Assembly: GCF_900129295.1 (NCBI RefSeq)
Contig: NZ_FQUU01000017.1
Span: forward strand, 31,561 to 95,560
Direction of reading: 5' to 3'
Origin: Flavisolibacter ginsengisoli DSM 18119
GTDB taxonomy: Bacteria; Bacteroidota; Bacteroidia; Chitinophagales; Chitinophagaceae
Length of the DNA stretch: 64,000 nucleotides
A program made the translations under genes and the position numbers. Shown here in pieces: positions 1 to 7,827 of this stretch (positions are counted from its first letter, which is position 1; the number at the start of each line of letters is the position of its first letter). The notes beneath the pieces are model-generated. The model did no database searches and was not told the DNA's origin. It saw only the letters and a list, made by a program, of their open reading frames with translations.

Positions 1-257
1 TTATCTATGATATCAATTACCTGCAAAATCCTAACGCAGAAGCTGTGAGTCTTACGCTTCCATTATCTCATGTTCCATTTACCAGTGAAAGCATGTTTTC
101 CTTTTTTGATGGACTGATACCTGAAGGATGGCTTTTGGAAGTTGCCGAAAAAAACTGGAAACTTGATGAAAGGGATAGAATGGGTTTATTAATGGTTTGT
201 TGTACGGATTGCATAGGAGCAGTAAGCATTGTTGGAGTCAAAACAGAGGAAGCCTGA
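1..257 (+). CDS. HipA N-terminal domain protein, partial
   Basis: The reading frame is open from the left edge (codons in phase with base 3) to TGA at 255-257, so the start lies outside the window. Its last residues carry the signature of the HipA N-terminal subdomain, with FFDGLIPEGWLLE followed by DRMGLLMVC and CIGAVSIV. In Bacteroidota HipA is commonly split into a short N-terminal protein of about 110 residues and a separate kinase protein. The stop codon overlaps the start of the kinase gene (TGATG), so the two are translationally coupled. A HipB-like antitoxin would be expected upstream, outside the window. Identity comes from motif pattern and gene order. Confidence 0.8.
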   Translation, partial: IYDINYLQNPNAEAVSLTLPLSHVPFTSESMFSFFDGLIPEGWLLEVAEKNWKLDERDRMGLLMVCCTDCIGAVSIVGVKTEEA

Positions 258-1213
258 TGCGGTGCCTGTATTGCTATAATGAATTGGAAAATGGCCTGGT
301 AGATTTTCATCCTGACTGCAGTAGAAAAATATTTGGAACCAGGGTGCCTCCCCGGCTTCCTTATGATGAAAAGCAAATGCTTGAACTTGGAAAGCAGGTA
401 ATTAAAAGTCATGTTGCCGTAACCGGCGTACAGCCAAAGCTTTCTCTGGACATAGAAAAGACCGGCAGGCATATTGGTAAAATGGAACCTAAACGTTTTA
501 CTATTGTAGGTCTTTGGGGTGGGTATATTTTAAAACCTCCTACCTCTGCTTATCCCCAGTTGCCACAATTAGAGGATCTTACCATGCACCTGGCTGCATT
601 GTCAGGTATTGCCACCGTCCCGCATTCCCTGATCAGGATGCAAAGTGGAATCCTGGCATACATTACAAAGAGAATTGACAGGGTTAGGAGTGAAAAGATA
701 CACATGGAGGATATGTGCCAGTTAACAGAAAGACTGACGGAAAATAAATACAAGGGATCTTATGAACAGATAGCAAAGGCTATCATCAAATATTCAATAA
801 ATCCCGGGCTGGATATGATTGATTTTTTTGAGCAGGTGGTATTCTCTTTTTTGACCGGTAATGCAGACATGCATCTTAAAAATTTTTCCCTTATCAAAAG
901 ACCAGGGATAGGATATATGTTATCACCGGCTTATGATATGATCCCATCCAGCCTGGTGACGGAAGGTGATAATGAAGAATTGGCATTAAACTTAAATGGT
1001 AAAAAAAGAAAGTTGCAGAAAAAGGATTTCGATGCCTTTGTAATTGCGGTCAAACTTTTGGAGGAGAGGTCTGTTGAAAATATATATAATAAATTCAGGA
1101 CCACCATACCGCGTTGGTTTGACTTTATACCAGTAAGTTTTATAGATAAGGATTTGCAGGGTCAATATATATCATTAATAAAAGAAAGGGCTGATGTATT
1201 AGGGTTAATGTAA
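257..1213 (+). CDS. hipA: HipA-like serine/threonine kinase, C-terminal part
   Basis: A 318-residue protein starting at the ATG that overlaps the upstream TGA; an in-frame ATG at 197 would overlap the previous gene by 61 bases and is less likely. It begins with a CxxC and HxxxC cluster (C3, C6, H18, C21) often seen at the N-terminus of split HipA kinases. TGVQPKLS (56-63) matches the P-loop with its autophosphorylated serine, ILKPP carries the ATP-binding lysine (about K93), GNADMHLKN (201-209) is the catalytic loop with D204, and YDMIPS (226-231) carries the metal-binding aspartate D227. In the known family this kinase phosphorylates an aminoacyl-tRNA synthetase and induces dormancy. All key residues are present, so it should be active; its target here is unknown. 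Confidence 0.85.
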   Translation: MRCLYCYNELENGLVDFHPDCSRKIFGTRVPPRLPYDEKQMLELGKQVIKSHVAVTGVQPKLSLDIEKTGRHIGKMEPKRFTIVGLWGGYILKPPTSAYPQLPQLEDLTMHLAALSGIATVPHSLIRMQSGILAYITKRIDRVRSEKIHMEDMCQLTERLTENKYKGSYEQIAKAIIKYSINPGLDMIDFFEQVVFSFLTGNADMHLKNFSLIKRPGIGYMLSPAYDMIPSSLVTEGDNEELALNLNGKKRKLQKKDFDAFVIAVKLLEERSVENIYNKFRTTIPRWFDFIPVSFIDKDLQGQYISLIKERADVLGLM

Positions 1214-1339
1214 TTGCACACCAAATTTGAAGAATGCTTTTAATGAAAGTTGATTTTAAAGGGATTCTATTCATTACATTACAAGCGATTTTACTGCCCG
1301 TGGTAATGGACCTAATGGAAACGAGTTTAACTGATTCAG

Positions 1340-2077
1340 ATGGCAAGTAGCTGTTCACTGCAATTTCTCCTTAATATTACAGCACAATCAAAAGGTTTGA
1401 AGAAAAGGATCATTGTTATAGGACTGGCCATATTTGTATGCCAGGCTGCTTTTGCACAGGTGCGGTTTAGTATTGCTACTGATATTTCGCTGTTGCGCAA
1501 TTTTAGTCCGCATCAAAAGTTCTGGGCTTTTGGGCAGGGGGTGGAGTCTGACTTTCATTTCTCTAAAAAGAACTCCGGCTATGCCTGGCTCAATTATCAT
1601 ACACAGGGCGCTTTTACCAACCGCTTTACTGCTACCGCCGATTCTTCCTTTACTGTGCCGCAAAAGCTGTCGTATGATGTGAAAGGCAAATGGCGTTTTC
1701 GCCAGGTGTCGCTGGGACTGAAGCATTATTTTAAGGGCGGCTATGATGTGGAGAACGATTGGAATATTTATGGCGCCATTGGCTTTGGATTGATGTTCAC
1801 CAGGGTGGTGAATGAATTGCTGACACCTGTTGATACTTCATTATATACTTTGTCGCCTGCTCCTGCTATTGGTACGGATGATTTTAAAAGACTGACGCTT
1901 GATCTTGGCATGGGTGCGGAGTATCCACTGGCTGCCGGTATTTTTTTATATGGTGATGTGAGGACCACATTGCCTGCTTCTGATTATCCTTCGCCGTTAT
2001 TGCATGATACGCGGCGGGTGCCGTTGCCCCTGAGCGCGAATGCGGGAATAAGGATATTATTCTCCTTTGGAGAATAG
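1340..2077 (+). CDS. Outer-membrane beta-barrel protein
   Basis: A protein of up to 245 residues with a signal peptide (KKRIIVIGLAIFVCQAAFAQ) and repeated amphipathic strands with alternating aromatic residues, ending in a strand with a terminal aromatic (GIRILFSFGE), as in small Bacteroidota porin-like barrels. The signal peptide is preceded by about 18 atypical residues, so the true start is probably further in, perhaps the TTG at 1397. The central barrel segments (WNIYGAIGFGLMF, RLTLDLGMGAEYPL, GIFLYGDVRTTL) support the call. No specific function can be assigned. The stop codon lies inside a 43-bp direct repeat (2070-2112) that recurs at 2205. Confidence 0.7.
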   Translation: MASSCSLQFLLNITAQSKGLKKRIIVIGLAIFVCQAAFAQVRFSIATDISLLRNFSPHQKFWAFGQGVESDFHFSKKNSGYAWLNYHTQGAFTNRFTATADSSFTVPQKLSYDVKGKWRFRQVSLGLKHYFKGGYDVENDWNIYGAIGFGLMFTRVVNELLTPVDTSLYTLSPAPAIGTDDFKRLTLDLGMGAEYPLAAGIFLYGDVRTTLPASDYPSPLLHDTRRVPLPLSANAGIRILFSFGE

Positions 2078-2247
2078 GTTTCTTGTTTTTGGTTTTTTGT
2101 TTCTGGTTTGTTTAGGTCGAACATGCATGTCGTATTGCAAGCAGGATTAAAGCCAGGGATGTGAATGAGATTACTCGTTGGCGGGGACGCCAACAAGAGC
2201 AATTGAGAATAGGTTTCTTGTTTTTGGTTTTTTGTTTCTGGTTTGTT
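2070..2247. repeat. 43-bp direct repeat flanking a 92-bp spacer
   Basis: A T/G-rich 43-bp sequence starting GAGAATAGGTTTCTTG occurs exactly at 2070-2112 and again at 2205-2247. The first copy contains the stop codon of the upstream barrel gene. The following bases are also similar (ACATGCATGT versus ACATGTATGT, then GCAAGCAGG versus ACAAGCAGG), so the duplicated unit is longer but diverged. It looks like a tandem duplication of the 3' flank or two copies of a dispersed repeat. Confidence 0.85.
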
Positions 2248-2524
2248 AGATGAACATGTATGTGTTATAACAAGCAGGAGGAGTGAGTTGTTTTATTTAT
2301 TAAGATAGACTTCATTTTTCGGGGATGATGGCAGAGGTGTATAATGTCTTGCATTTATCTCTGCGACCCTTTGCGAAAATCTTCGCGTTCTCTGCGAAAC
2401 TAATTACACAAGGAGAAATATAGATCTGCTATTTTGATTAGCTCTACCCTGTCAACATTTCAACTTGTTAACTTATCAACCCTTCCTTCGTGTTCCTTTG
2501 AGCCTTAGTGTCTTTGTGGCCTCT
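2248..2524. repeat. Gene-free stretch with short-word repeats
   Basis: No gene is seen. The sequence is made of degenerate words: CTCTGCGACCCTTTGCG and CTTCGCGTTCTCTGCG (about 2361-2400), then CAACATTTCAACTTGTTAAC (about 2455-2475), then TTCGTGTTCCTTTGAGCC and TTAGTGTCTTTGTGGCC (2487-2521). The same words recur near 6490-6540, 7037-7110, 23385-23861 and 59470-59520. The block abuts the stop codon of batD. Confidence 0.75.
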
Positions 2525-4138
2525 CTACTCCCGACTCAACTCTCTTGCCCTGGCAATCCATTCTTTGCTTTCCATTTCTTCATCGCCGCTGGAATAGATG
2601 GCGGCCTGGCAGGCTGTGAGCAATGATTGGGCATCTCTTCTTTTTTCGGGTGTAATTGAAGCATGTTCCTGGCCAAGGAAACTAGATAGGATCTTTTGCA
2701 ACTCAATAAGCTTTTCTTTTCCTGTGAGACTCGCTGTTTCGAGTTGATCTAGTTGTTGCCGGAAAATGATGGCTGGAGATGGCTGGACATTCTGTTTCTT
2801 TTGCCTGGCAGCTTTGTAGCGATACCATACGAAGGCTGAACTGGCAAGGAAGAGTAATACAATGGGTAACCATATATACGGAGAGGAAGTGCGTTTGCGT
2901 AGCTGGCTCACATAAGAGCGAATGGTCCGGGGTGTTACCTGGAGGTTCAATGTATCTGTGTGTACCTCAACAAAGCTTTCCTTTTGTGGGTTGAAAAATG
3001 AAAAGCTCACCGGCGGCAGCGCATAGTTGCCGGCAGAATCGACGGCAAAGCCAAATTCATACTGGCGCATTCCCTCTATCGGGATCTTTTCCTTTGCCAG
3101 CTTCTCTGTAATGACCGGCTCAAAGGGTTCGATGCCAGCAGGCCAATGTACTACCGGCTGGCCAAACTGGATGAAATTGCCATTACCCCTGATGGTGATC
3201 AGCAGCTTTCCCTGGGCATGCTGCTGCAACTGCGGATGATCTAACCGGGCTTCAATGGTGAAATTTCCTACACCACCAGTGAAGCCCTCTGGCCTGGTGG
3301 CAGGCAGGGGTTTCACGTTGATGGTTATGGGTTCCGTGATCAGCTCCTTGTCAACTGTTGTACGGCCACCGGTGAGGCTGTCAACAAATTCCACTTCATT
3401 ATCAACATAAAGTTGATCTATGGTCAGCTTTCCAGCCTGCACAGGATAGAGCTGCACTTTGCGCAGGATGGATGTATTAAAGACGTTACCGTTTATTTTT
3501 TCCACGCCCATATGCGCCTGGTTGATGTCCAGTACATCTACTACGCTGAAGCCATAAAAAGAAGGTGACTTTTCAGCCTCAGATGTAGACTGTAAGCGTG
3601 AGTAAAGCGTGAAGCTGGCCACCACGGGCTCACCTTCGTAGCAATTGCGCTTGTCGACTGTTGTTTTAATAAACAAGTTCTGGTCCACCAGTTGCTGGCG
3701 GTCCACTGTTTTGGAAGGGGCATACAGGTTGACATCGGTATAGCTGGAAGAAGTGCTGAAGCTTGCCTTGGGTGGGGGCACAGCCGTAACTCCTCCATTA
3801 GAGCTTACCACCTGCCCGCCACCCTTATACATAACCGTTATAGCGCCTATCCTCAGTACACCCACTGTTTTGGGCTGGAGGGTATAGGTGATGTTCTCTA
3901 TGGGTTGCATTTTTCCATCTATCATGGCATCGCCCCGGTACACATTGGGCCCGCTGATGACCTGGCAGCTATCAAAGGAAGGTTGCGATGCTTCCAGTAA
4001 TTCCGATGGATTGGTAACGACATACTGCACCTGGAAGGCCGAGCCTACGATCACAGGCTGACCAGGCACGATCAACTGCACCCTTTGTGCAAAACAGCAA
4101 AAGGGCAGCAGCAATAAAATGATCATCGTACATTTCAT
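2525..4138 (-). CDS. batD: BatD family protein (aerotolerance-related)
   Basis: A 537-residue protein starting at ATG 4138 (MKCTMIILLLLPFCCFAQ, a good signal peptide); a longer in-frame extension to 4369 overlaps the upstream gene and is rejected. After the signal peptide come several Ig-like beta domains (PGQPVIVGSAFQVQYVV, PKTVGVLRIGAITVMYKG), then one membrane helix (about 421-438) and a cytoplasmic tail of about 90 residues, the usual BatD layout. In other Bacteroidota batD lies with moxR and batABCE and acts in cell-envelope or oxidative-stress fitness. None of these neighbours is present here. The nearest co-directional gene is an SDR reductase 73 bp upstream. Confidence 0.8.
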   Translation of the reverse strand: MKCTMIILLLLPFCCFAQRVQLIVPGQPVIVGSAFQVQYVVTNPSELLEASQPSFDSCQVISGPNVYRGDAMIDGKMQPIENITYTLQPKTVGVLRIGAITVMYKGGGQVVSSNGGVTAVPPPKASFSTSSSYTDVNLYAPSKTVDRQQLVDQNLFIKTTVDKRNCYEGEPVVASFTLYSRLQSTSEAEKSPSFYGFSVVDVLDINQAHMGVEKINGNVFNTSILRKVQLYPVQAGKLTIDQLYVDNEVEFVDSLTGGRTTVDKELITEPITINVKPLPATRPEGFTGGVGNFTIEARLDHPQLQQHAQGKLLITIRGNGNFIQFGQPVVHWPAGIEPFEPVITEKLAKEKIPIEGMRQYEFGFAVDSAGNYALPPVSFSFFNPQKESFVEVHTDTLNLQVTPRTIRSYVSQLRKRTSSPYIWLPIVLLFLASSAFVWYRYKAARQKKQNVQPSPAIIFRQQLDQLETASLTGKEKLIELQKILSSFLGQEHASITPEKRRDAQSLLTACQAAIYSSGDEEMESKEWIARARELSRE

Positions 4139-4211
4139 GGCCTTGAATATAAAGAATGCTCGTTGAGGCTTTTCATGGAAGGGTGGAATGGACTTACAGT
4201 TTTGTAAATGG

Positions 4212-4913
4212 TCAGAGATCGCCCATTTGCGGGCGCACCACGATCTCTTCCACCACTGCCTGCGGCGATAACTGCGTGGCATTGTAAATGAGTTTGGCAA
4301 TATCCTGGGCTTCCATGATCCGCTCATGTGGCACACCGCTGCCTTTCCAGGAATCGGTATATACTGCACCAGGTATCACGGCGGTAACCTTGATGCCATG
4401 GAATTTCATTTCCTGCCTCAGGTTTTTGGTGAAGCCCAATAGTGCATATTTGCTGATGCTGTAGGCGCCTCCGCCGGGATAAGCTGCCAGCGAAGCAATG
4501 GAGCAAATGTTGAATATATGTCCCTGCTCGGCAGCTATCATGCGCGGCAATAAGGCCCTGGTGGTATGGTAAGCGCTATAAAGGTTCACCTCCAGCATTT
4601 TTTCCAGTGCACCGTCTGGTTCATCACTCACATTGCCCTGGATGAAGGTGCCTACATTATTGACCAGCACATCTACCGCGCCTGCCTGGTTGAGCAGCCA
4701 TTCAGCAAAAAGTTGGGCATTTTGTTTCTTGCCCAGGTCAAGGGCCTGCCCATTGATACTGATATTGGGATACAGCATCTCCAGTTCTTCAATGGTCTTC
4801 AGCAGGCTTTCTTCGTTTTGCGAACAGAGGTAGAGATCATATCCATGCAGTGCAAAGATCCTGGCCACTTCCTTTCCTATTCCCCTTGAGGCTCCTGTAA
4901 TGACAGCATTCAT
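4212..4913 (-). CDS. SDR family oxidoreductase
   Basis: A 233-residue classical short-chain dehydrogenase. The cofactor motif TGASRGIG is at 6-13, NNVG at about 85-88, a catalytic serine at S138, and the YSISK motif gives Y151 and K155. The closing loop IPGAVYTD follows the catalytic site as expected. The length is typical for the 3-ketoacyl reductase-like group. The substrate cannot be told from the sequence. It is transcribed away from the HAD phosphatase gene across a 61-bp gap, and toward batD. Confidence 0.85.
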   Translation of the reverse strand: MNAVITGASRGIGKEVARIFALHGYDLYLCSQNEESLLKTIEELEMLYPNISINGQALDLGKKQNAQLFAEWLLNQAGAVDVLVNNVGTFIQGNVSDEPDGALEKMLEVNLYSAYHTTRALLPRMIAAEQGHIFNICSIASLAAYPGGGAYSISKYALLGFTKNLRQEMKFHGIKVTAVIPGAVYTDSWKGSGVPHERIMEAQDIAKLIYNATQLSPQAVVEEIVVRPQMGDL

Positions 4914-4974
4914 TTTGTTCTGTATTTTTGAAATCTTTCTTTACAAATCTAATTCTCTATTTTCTAAACGATAC

Positions 4975-5673
4975 ATGAAGTATAAACACCTGTTCTTTGA
5001 CCTTGACCATACCTTGTGGGATTTTGATGCCAATGCAAGGGCCACGCTGCAACAACTGCATATAGACCTGGACCTGCCGGGCAAAGGCATTCATGATTTT
5101 GATCTTTTTTATAAAAACTACCTGGTGCATAATGAAAAGCTCTGGGCCCGCTACCGGAATGGATACATCAAGCAGGAGGAACTGCGTCTCAAGCGCATGT
5201 GGCTGACGCTCCTGGATTTTAAAATAGCAGATGAAGCACTGGCGCAGCAGCTCAATGAATTGTTCCTGCAGTTGTTGCCCGGGCGCACCATTCTTTTTCC
5301 TCATACCAAAGAAGTATTGCAGTACCTGTTGGATAAGGGTTACCAGCTTCACCTGATCACCAATGGATTTGAGGAGACGCAACACAGCAAATTAAAGTAC
5401 AGCGGGCTTTCGCCTTTCTTCCGCGAGGTGATCACCTCGGAGGGCTCTAATAGCCTGAAGCCGGAGAAGGAGATCTTTGATTATGCTCTGGGAAGGGCAG
5501 GGGCTGTAGCAGAAGAAAGCATCATGATAGGAGATAGCCTGGAGATAGATGTGGCGGGGGCGCTGAATGCGGGGATGGATGCGATACATGTGAATTTTAC
5601 CGGTGCGGTGGATGAAGGGGTGAAGGCGACGTATGTGGTGACTGCGTTGAAGGAGTTGGAGGATATTTTTTAG
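4975..5673 (+). CDS. yjjG: YjjG-type HAD nucleotidase/phosphatase
   Basis: A 232-residue HAD-superfamily hydrolase. ATG 4975 is chosen because FFDLDHTLWDFD then begins at residue 7, as usual; an upstream ATG at 4900 would overlap the divergent SDR gene. Motif I supplies D9 and D11, motif II is LITNGFEETQ, motif III is SLKPEKEIF and motif IV is MIGDSLEIDVAGA. The DHTLWDF start is characteristic of the YjjG group, which dephosphorylates non-canonical pyrimidine nucleotides. The substrate assignment follows the family and is not shown directly. Confidence 0.85.
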   Translation: MKYKHLFFDLDHTLWDFDANARATLQQLHIDLDLPGKGIHDFDLFYKNYLVHNEKLWARYRNGYIKQEELRLKRMWLTLLDFKIADEALAQQLNELFLQLLPGRTILFPHTKEVLQYLLDKGYQLHLITNGFEETQHSKLKYSGLSPFFREVITSEGSNSLKPEKEIFDYALGRAGAVAEESIMIGDSLEIDVAGALNAGMDAIHVNFTGAVDEGVKATYVVTALKELEDIF

Positions 5674-5706
5674 TTGGATTCATATTGATTACTTGTGTGT
5701 TGTTGG

Positions 5707-6000
5707 TTGCCTTCGGCGAGTTCCTTTTGGCATTATCAAGGTATCTGTAGTTTTATTTTGGTCTTGATGAGAGCTTCGCAGGTGCCCCAAAAGCAGGCAA
5801 AAGGACACGCTTCCTCCCGCCATTGCGGGACTCCGCAAGGGAAGCGCAGGCCACCGCACAATGATCTTTTATGCGTAGAGGCGGAGGCACTGAATTGCGG
5901 ACGGTAGCTTCGGACTATTGAGGTTTTAGTAATGGAATTTCCGCAATTAGGCGCTGGACGGGTGTGCAGGTTAGATCAGTTTTTTGGTTTATGTTGAAAG
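5707..6000. repeat. Compound intergenic element, copy 1
   Basis: It starts with a 26-bp sequence (5707-5732, containing GCCTTCGGCGAGTTCC) identical to 6638-6663. A distal block (5885-6000) is about 85% identical by eye to 6852-6967. Within the distal block AATTGCGGA (5893-5901) and TCCGCAATT (5940-5948) form a perfect 9-bp inverted repeat enclosing a CTTCGG tetraloop-like motif. The middle parts of the two copies are diverged. Confidence 0.7.
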
Positions 6001-6228
6001 ACGTTTAGTTCTTACAGGTTTAATTATTCCATTGGTCGCTTATGCTTTTGCTACAGACTCTGCATGTGGCGGGATTGTCACTCCATTCTTAGCAACATGC
6101 AGTCAAAGAGTGAGTGGTTGCAGGCTTATTGTATTCACTGGTTGATTTATGTATTAATCTGCTCAATGTATCAAATCTTAAAACTTTTGAAATTAGTACG
6201 GACTGCAAAGTGTAAATAATGATTTTTT

Positions 6229-6406
6229 GTCATCCTGAGGCACGAAGGATCTTTGGATTGCACTGTGAGCGGCGTTTTGTGTGATAGGGGTGGTGAGCAT
6301 GGATAAATAGAAACGTGTACATTCTTTTTGTTTTAGGTCGTATAGACTACAATAATATAAAGGTTACCTAAGTGGCTACCACAGATCCTTCGTTCCTCAG
6401 GATGAC
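6229..6406. mobile_element. MITE-like element with 24-bp terminal inverted repeats
   Basis: The left arm 6229-6252 (GTCATCCTGAGGCACGAAGG and on) and the right arm 6383-6406 are inverted copies with one mismatch in 24. They enclose 130 bp with no reading frame. The word GTCATCCTGAG...GAAGGATCT is a widespread dispersed repeat in bacterial genomes (recalled, not searched). No clear target-site duplication is seen. Confidence 0.65.
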
Positions 6407-6637
6407 AACTTTGTGGGTGAACGATAGCGGTTTTTATTATTTTCGACGACAGAGAAGAGAGCGAGGCAGGGAATGAAGCTAAAGTGTCTTGCCCTTATCT
6501 CTGCGAACCTTTGCGAATAGCTCTTTGTCCTCTTAGATAGTGATTACGCAAGGGTGGATAGGTAGGCTGCTTAACTTAGTAGTCTTTTTCTTTGGTTAAC
6601 AGATTGGATAATTATTGAGAGTATTTTATTTTTTATT

Positions 6638-6967
6638 TTGCCTTCGGCGAGTTCCTTTTGGCACCCCAAAAGGAACCAAAAAGTCTAGGCAAACCCAATA
6701 GCTCCGCTGGGTATTGCCGGGCCAGCGCACAACAACCATAACTACTGGTTGCAACAATCATTTTAAATACAGTCATTCCTTTAGAGTGTTTTACTTCACT
6801 ACGTGTATGTAGAGTATGCAAGCTCAATCACGTGCTATGCGCAGAAACTAAAGGCGCTGAATTGCGGACAGTAGGCTTCGGACTATTATGGTTTCAGTAA
6901 TCGAATTTCCGCAATGAGGCGCTGGACCAGGCTGCAGGTTCGATCAGTTTTTGGGTTACGTTGAAGT
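6638..6967. repeat. Compound intergenic element, copy 2
   Basis: Second copy of the element at 5707-6000. It opens with the shared 26 bp and then a perfect 11-bp hairpin, GTTCCTTTTGG (6651-6661) against CCAAAAGGAAC (6666-6676) with a CACC loop. The distal block 6852-6967 keeps the CTTCGG motif and the surrounding AATTGCGGA/TCCGCAAT arms, which suggests the hairpin has been conserved while other bases changed. Confidence 0.7.
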
Positions 6968-7118
6968 GGAAACGGTTTGGATGGAGTTGCCAATAAGGTA
7001 TTATGTTATTACTTGTTTATTTTAACTGGCGCTCAATGTCAACATTTCAACTTTTTAACCTGTCAACTCTTTCCCCTTCGTGTTGCTTAGTGCCTTTGTG
7101 GCTTTGCGGCAAGCTTCA

Positions 7119-7817
7119 CTACTCACTATACTTATAGCCTACCCCTCTAACCGAATGGAAATGCTTTGGATTGCGGCTGTCATCTTCAAAGTATTTGCGG
7201 AAATTGAGAATGAAGTTGTCGATGGTGCGGGTGGTGGGGTATACATTATAACCCCATACCGACTGGAGTATCTTTTCACGGGGCACCACTTCATTTTTAT
7301 TTTCAATCAACAGTTTTAACAGCATCGCTTCTTTTTTACTTAGCGGAAGCTTTTCGCCCGAGGCGGTGATGGCTTCCTGTCCCTTGAAGTCAATGGTATG
7401 CCCTCCAAAAGTATAGGTATCGCCAACGGTGGATTTATCTTGCAATTGTTTATTCTTCCGAATGAGCTTTTGCACCCTTAGTAATAATTCTTCCAGGTTG
7501 AAAGGCTTGGTGAGGTAATCATCTGCGCCCTTACGCAAACCCATCACACGGTCCTCGCTGGTGTCTTTGGCACTTAAAATAAGAATAGGCACTTCTGTAT
7601 TGGTAAGCCGGATGTTTTGGGTCACATTAAAACCATCGATCTCCGGAATCATGACGTCCATAATGATCAGGTCGAAGTATTCATTTTGTACGGCCTTCAT
7701 GGCCTGGATGCCATCGAAAGCTGAGGTAACTTCATAGCCTTCCAGTTCAAGGTTCATCTTGAGCGCTTCGTGCAGGTTCTCTTCGTCTTCAACTAATAAT
7801 ATGGATGTTTTCGCCAT
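7119..7817 (-). CDS. OmpR-family response regulator
   Basis: A 232-residue two-domain regulator starting at ATG 7817 (MAKTSILLVEDEENLHE); the 10 residues upstream in frame do not belong to the receiver domain. The acidic pocket is D11/E12, the phospho-acceptor is D54 in IIMDVMIPEIDGF, and the switch lysine is in DDYLTKPF. The C-terminal winged helix (KKEAMLLKLL, SVWGYNVYPTTRTIDNFI, VRGVGYKY) is the OmpR/PhoB DNA-binding type. The start lies 10 bp after the stop of the histidine kinase, so the two form a pair. Confidence 0.93.
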   Translation of the reverse strand: MAKTSILLVEDEENLHEALKMNLELEGYEVTSAFDGIQAMKAVQNEYFDLIIMDVMIPEIDGFNVTQNIRLTNTEVPILILSAKDTSEDRVMGLRKGADDYLTKPFNLEELLLRVQKLIRKNKQLQDKSTVGDTYTFGGHTIDFKGQEAITASGEKLPLSKKEAMLLKLLIENKNEVVPREKILQSVWGYNVYPTTRTIDNFILNFRKYFEDDSRNPKHFHSVRGVGYKYSE

Positions 7818-7827
7818 GCTTGTTTTT

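Larger units (their letters stand above)
5674..7118. repeat. 1.4-kb gene-free nest of repeats
   Basis: No convincing gene lies between the HAD gene and the response regulator; the short open frames have no recognisable features and run through repeats. The stretch holds two copies of a compound element (5707-6000 and 6638-6967), a 178-bp MITE-like inverted-repeat unit (6229-6406), a CTTTGCG word block (6485-6540), a CAACATTTCAACTT word block (7037-7072) and a CTTAGTGCCTTTGTGG block (7085-7110). Confidence 0.8.

Noticed and set aside
5695..5907. 70-codon open frame in the repeat nest
   Set aside because: It lies within a duplicated non-coding element whose second copy does not keep the frame.
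6633..6827. 64-codon open frame on the minus strand
   Set aside because: It runs through the hairpin head of repeat copy 2 and is not kept in copy 1.
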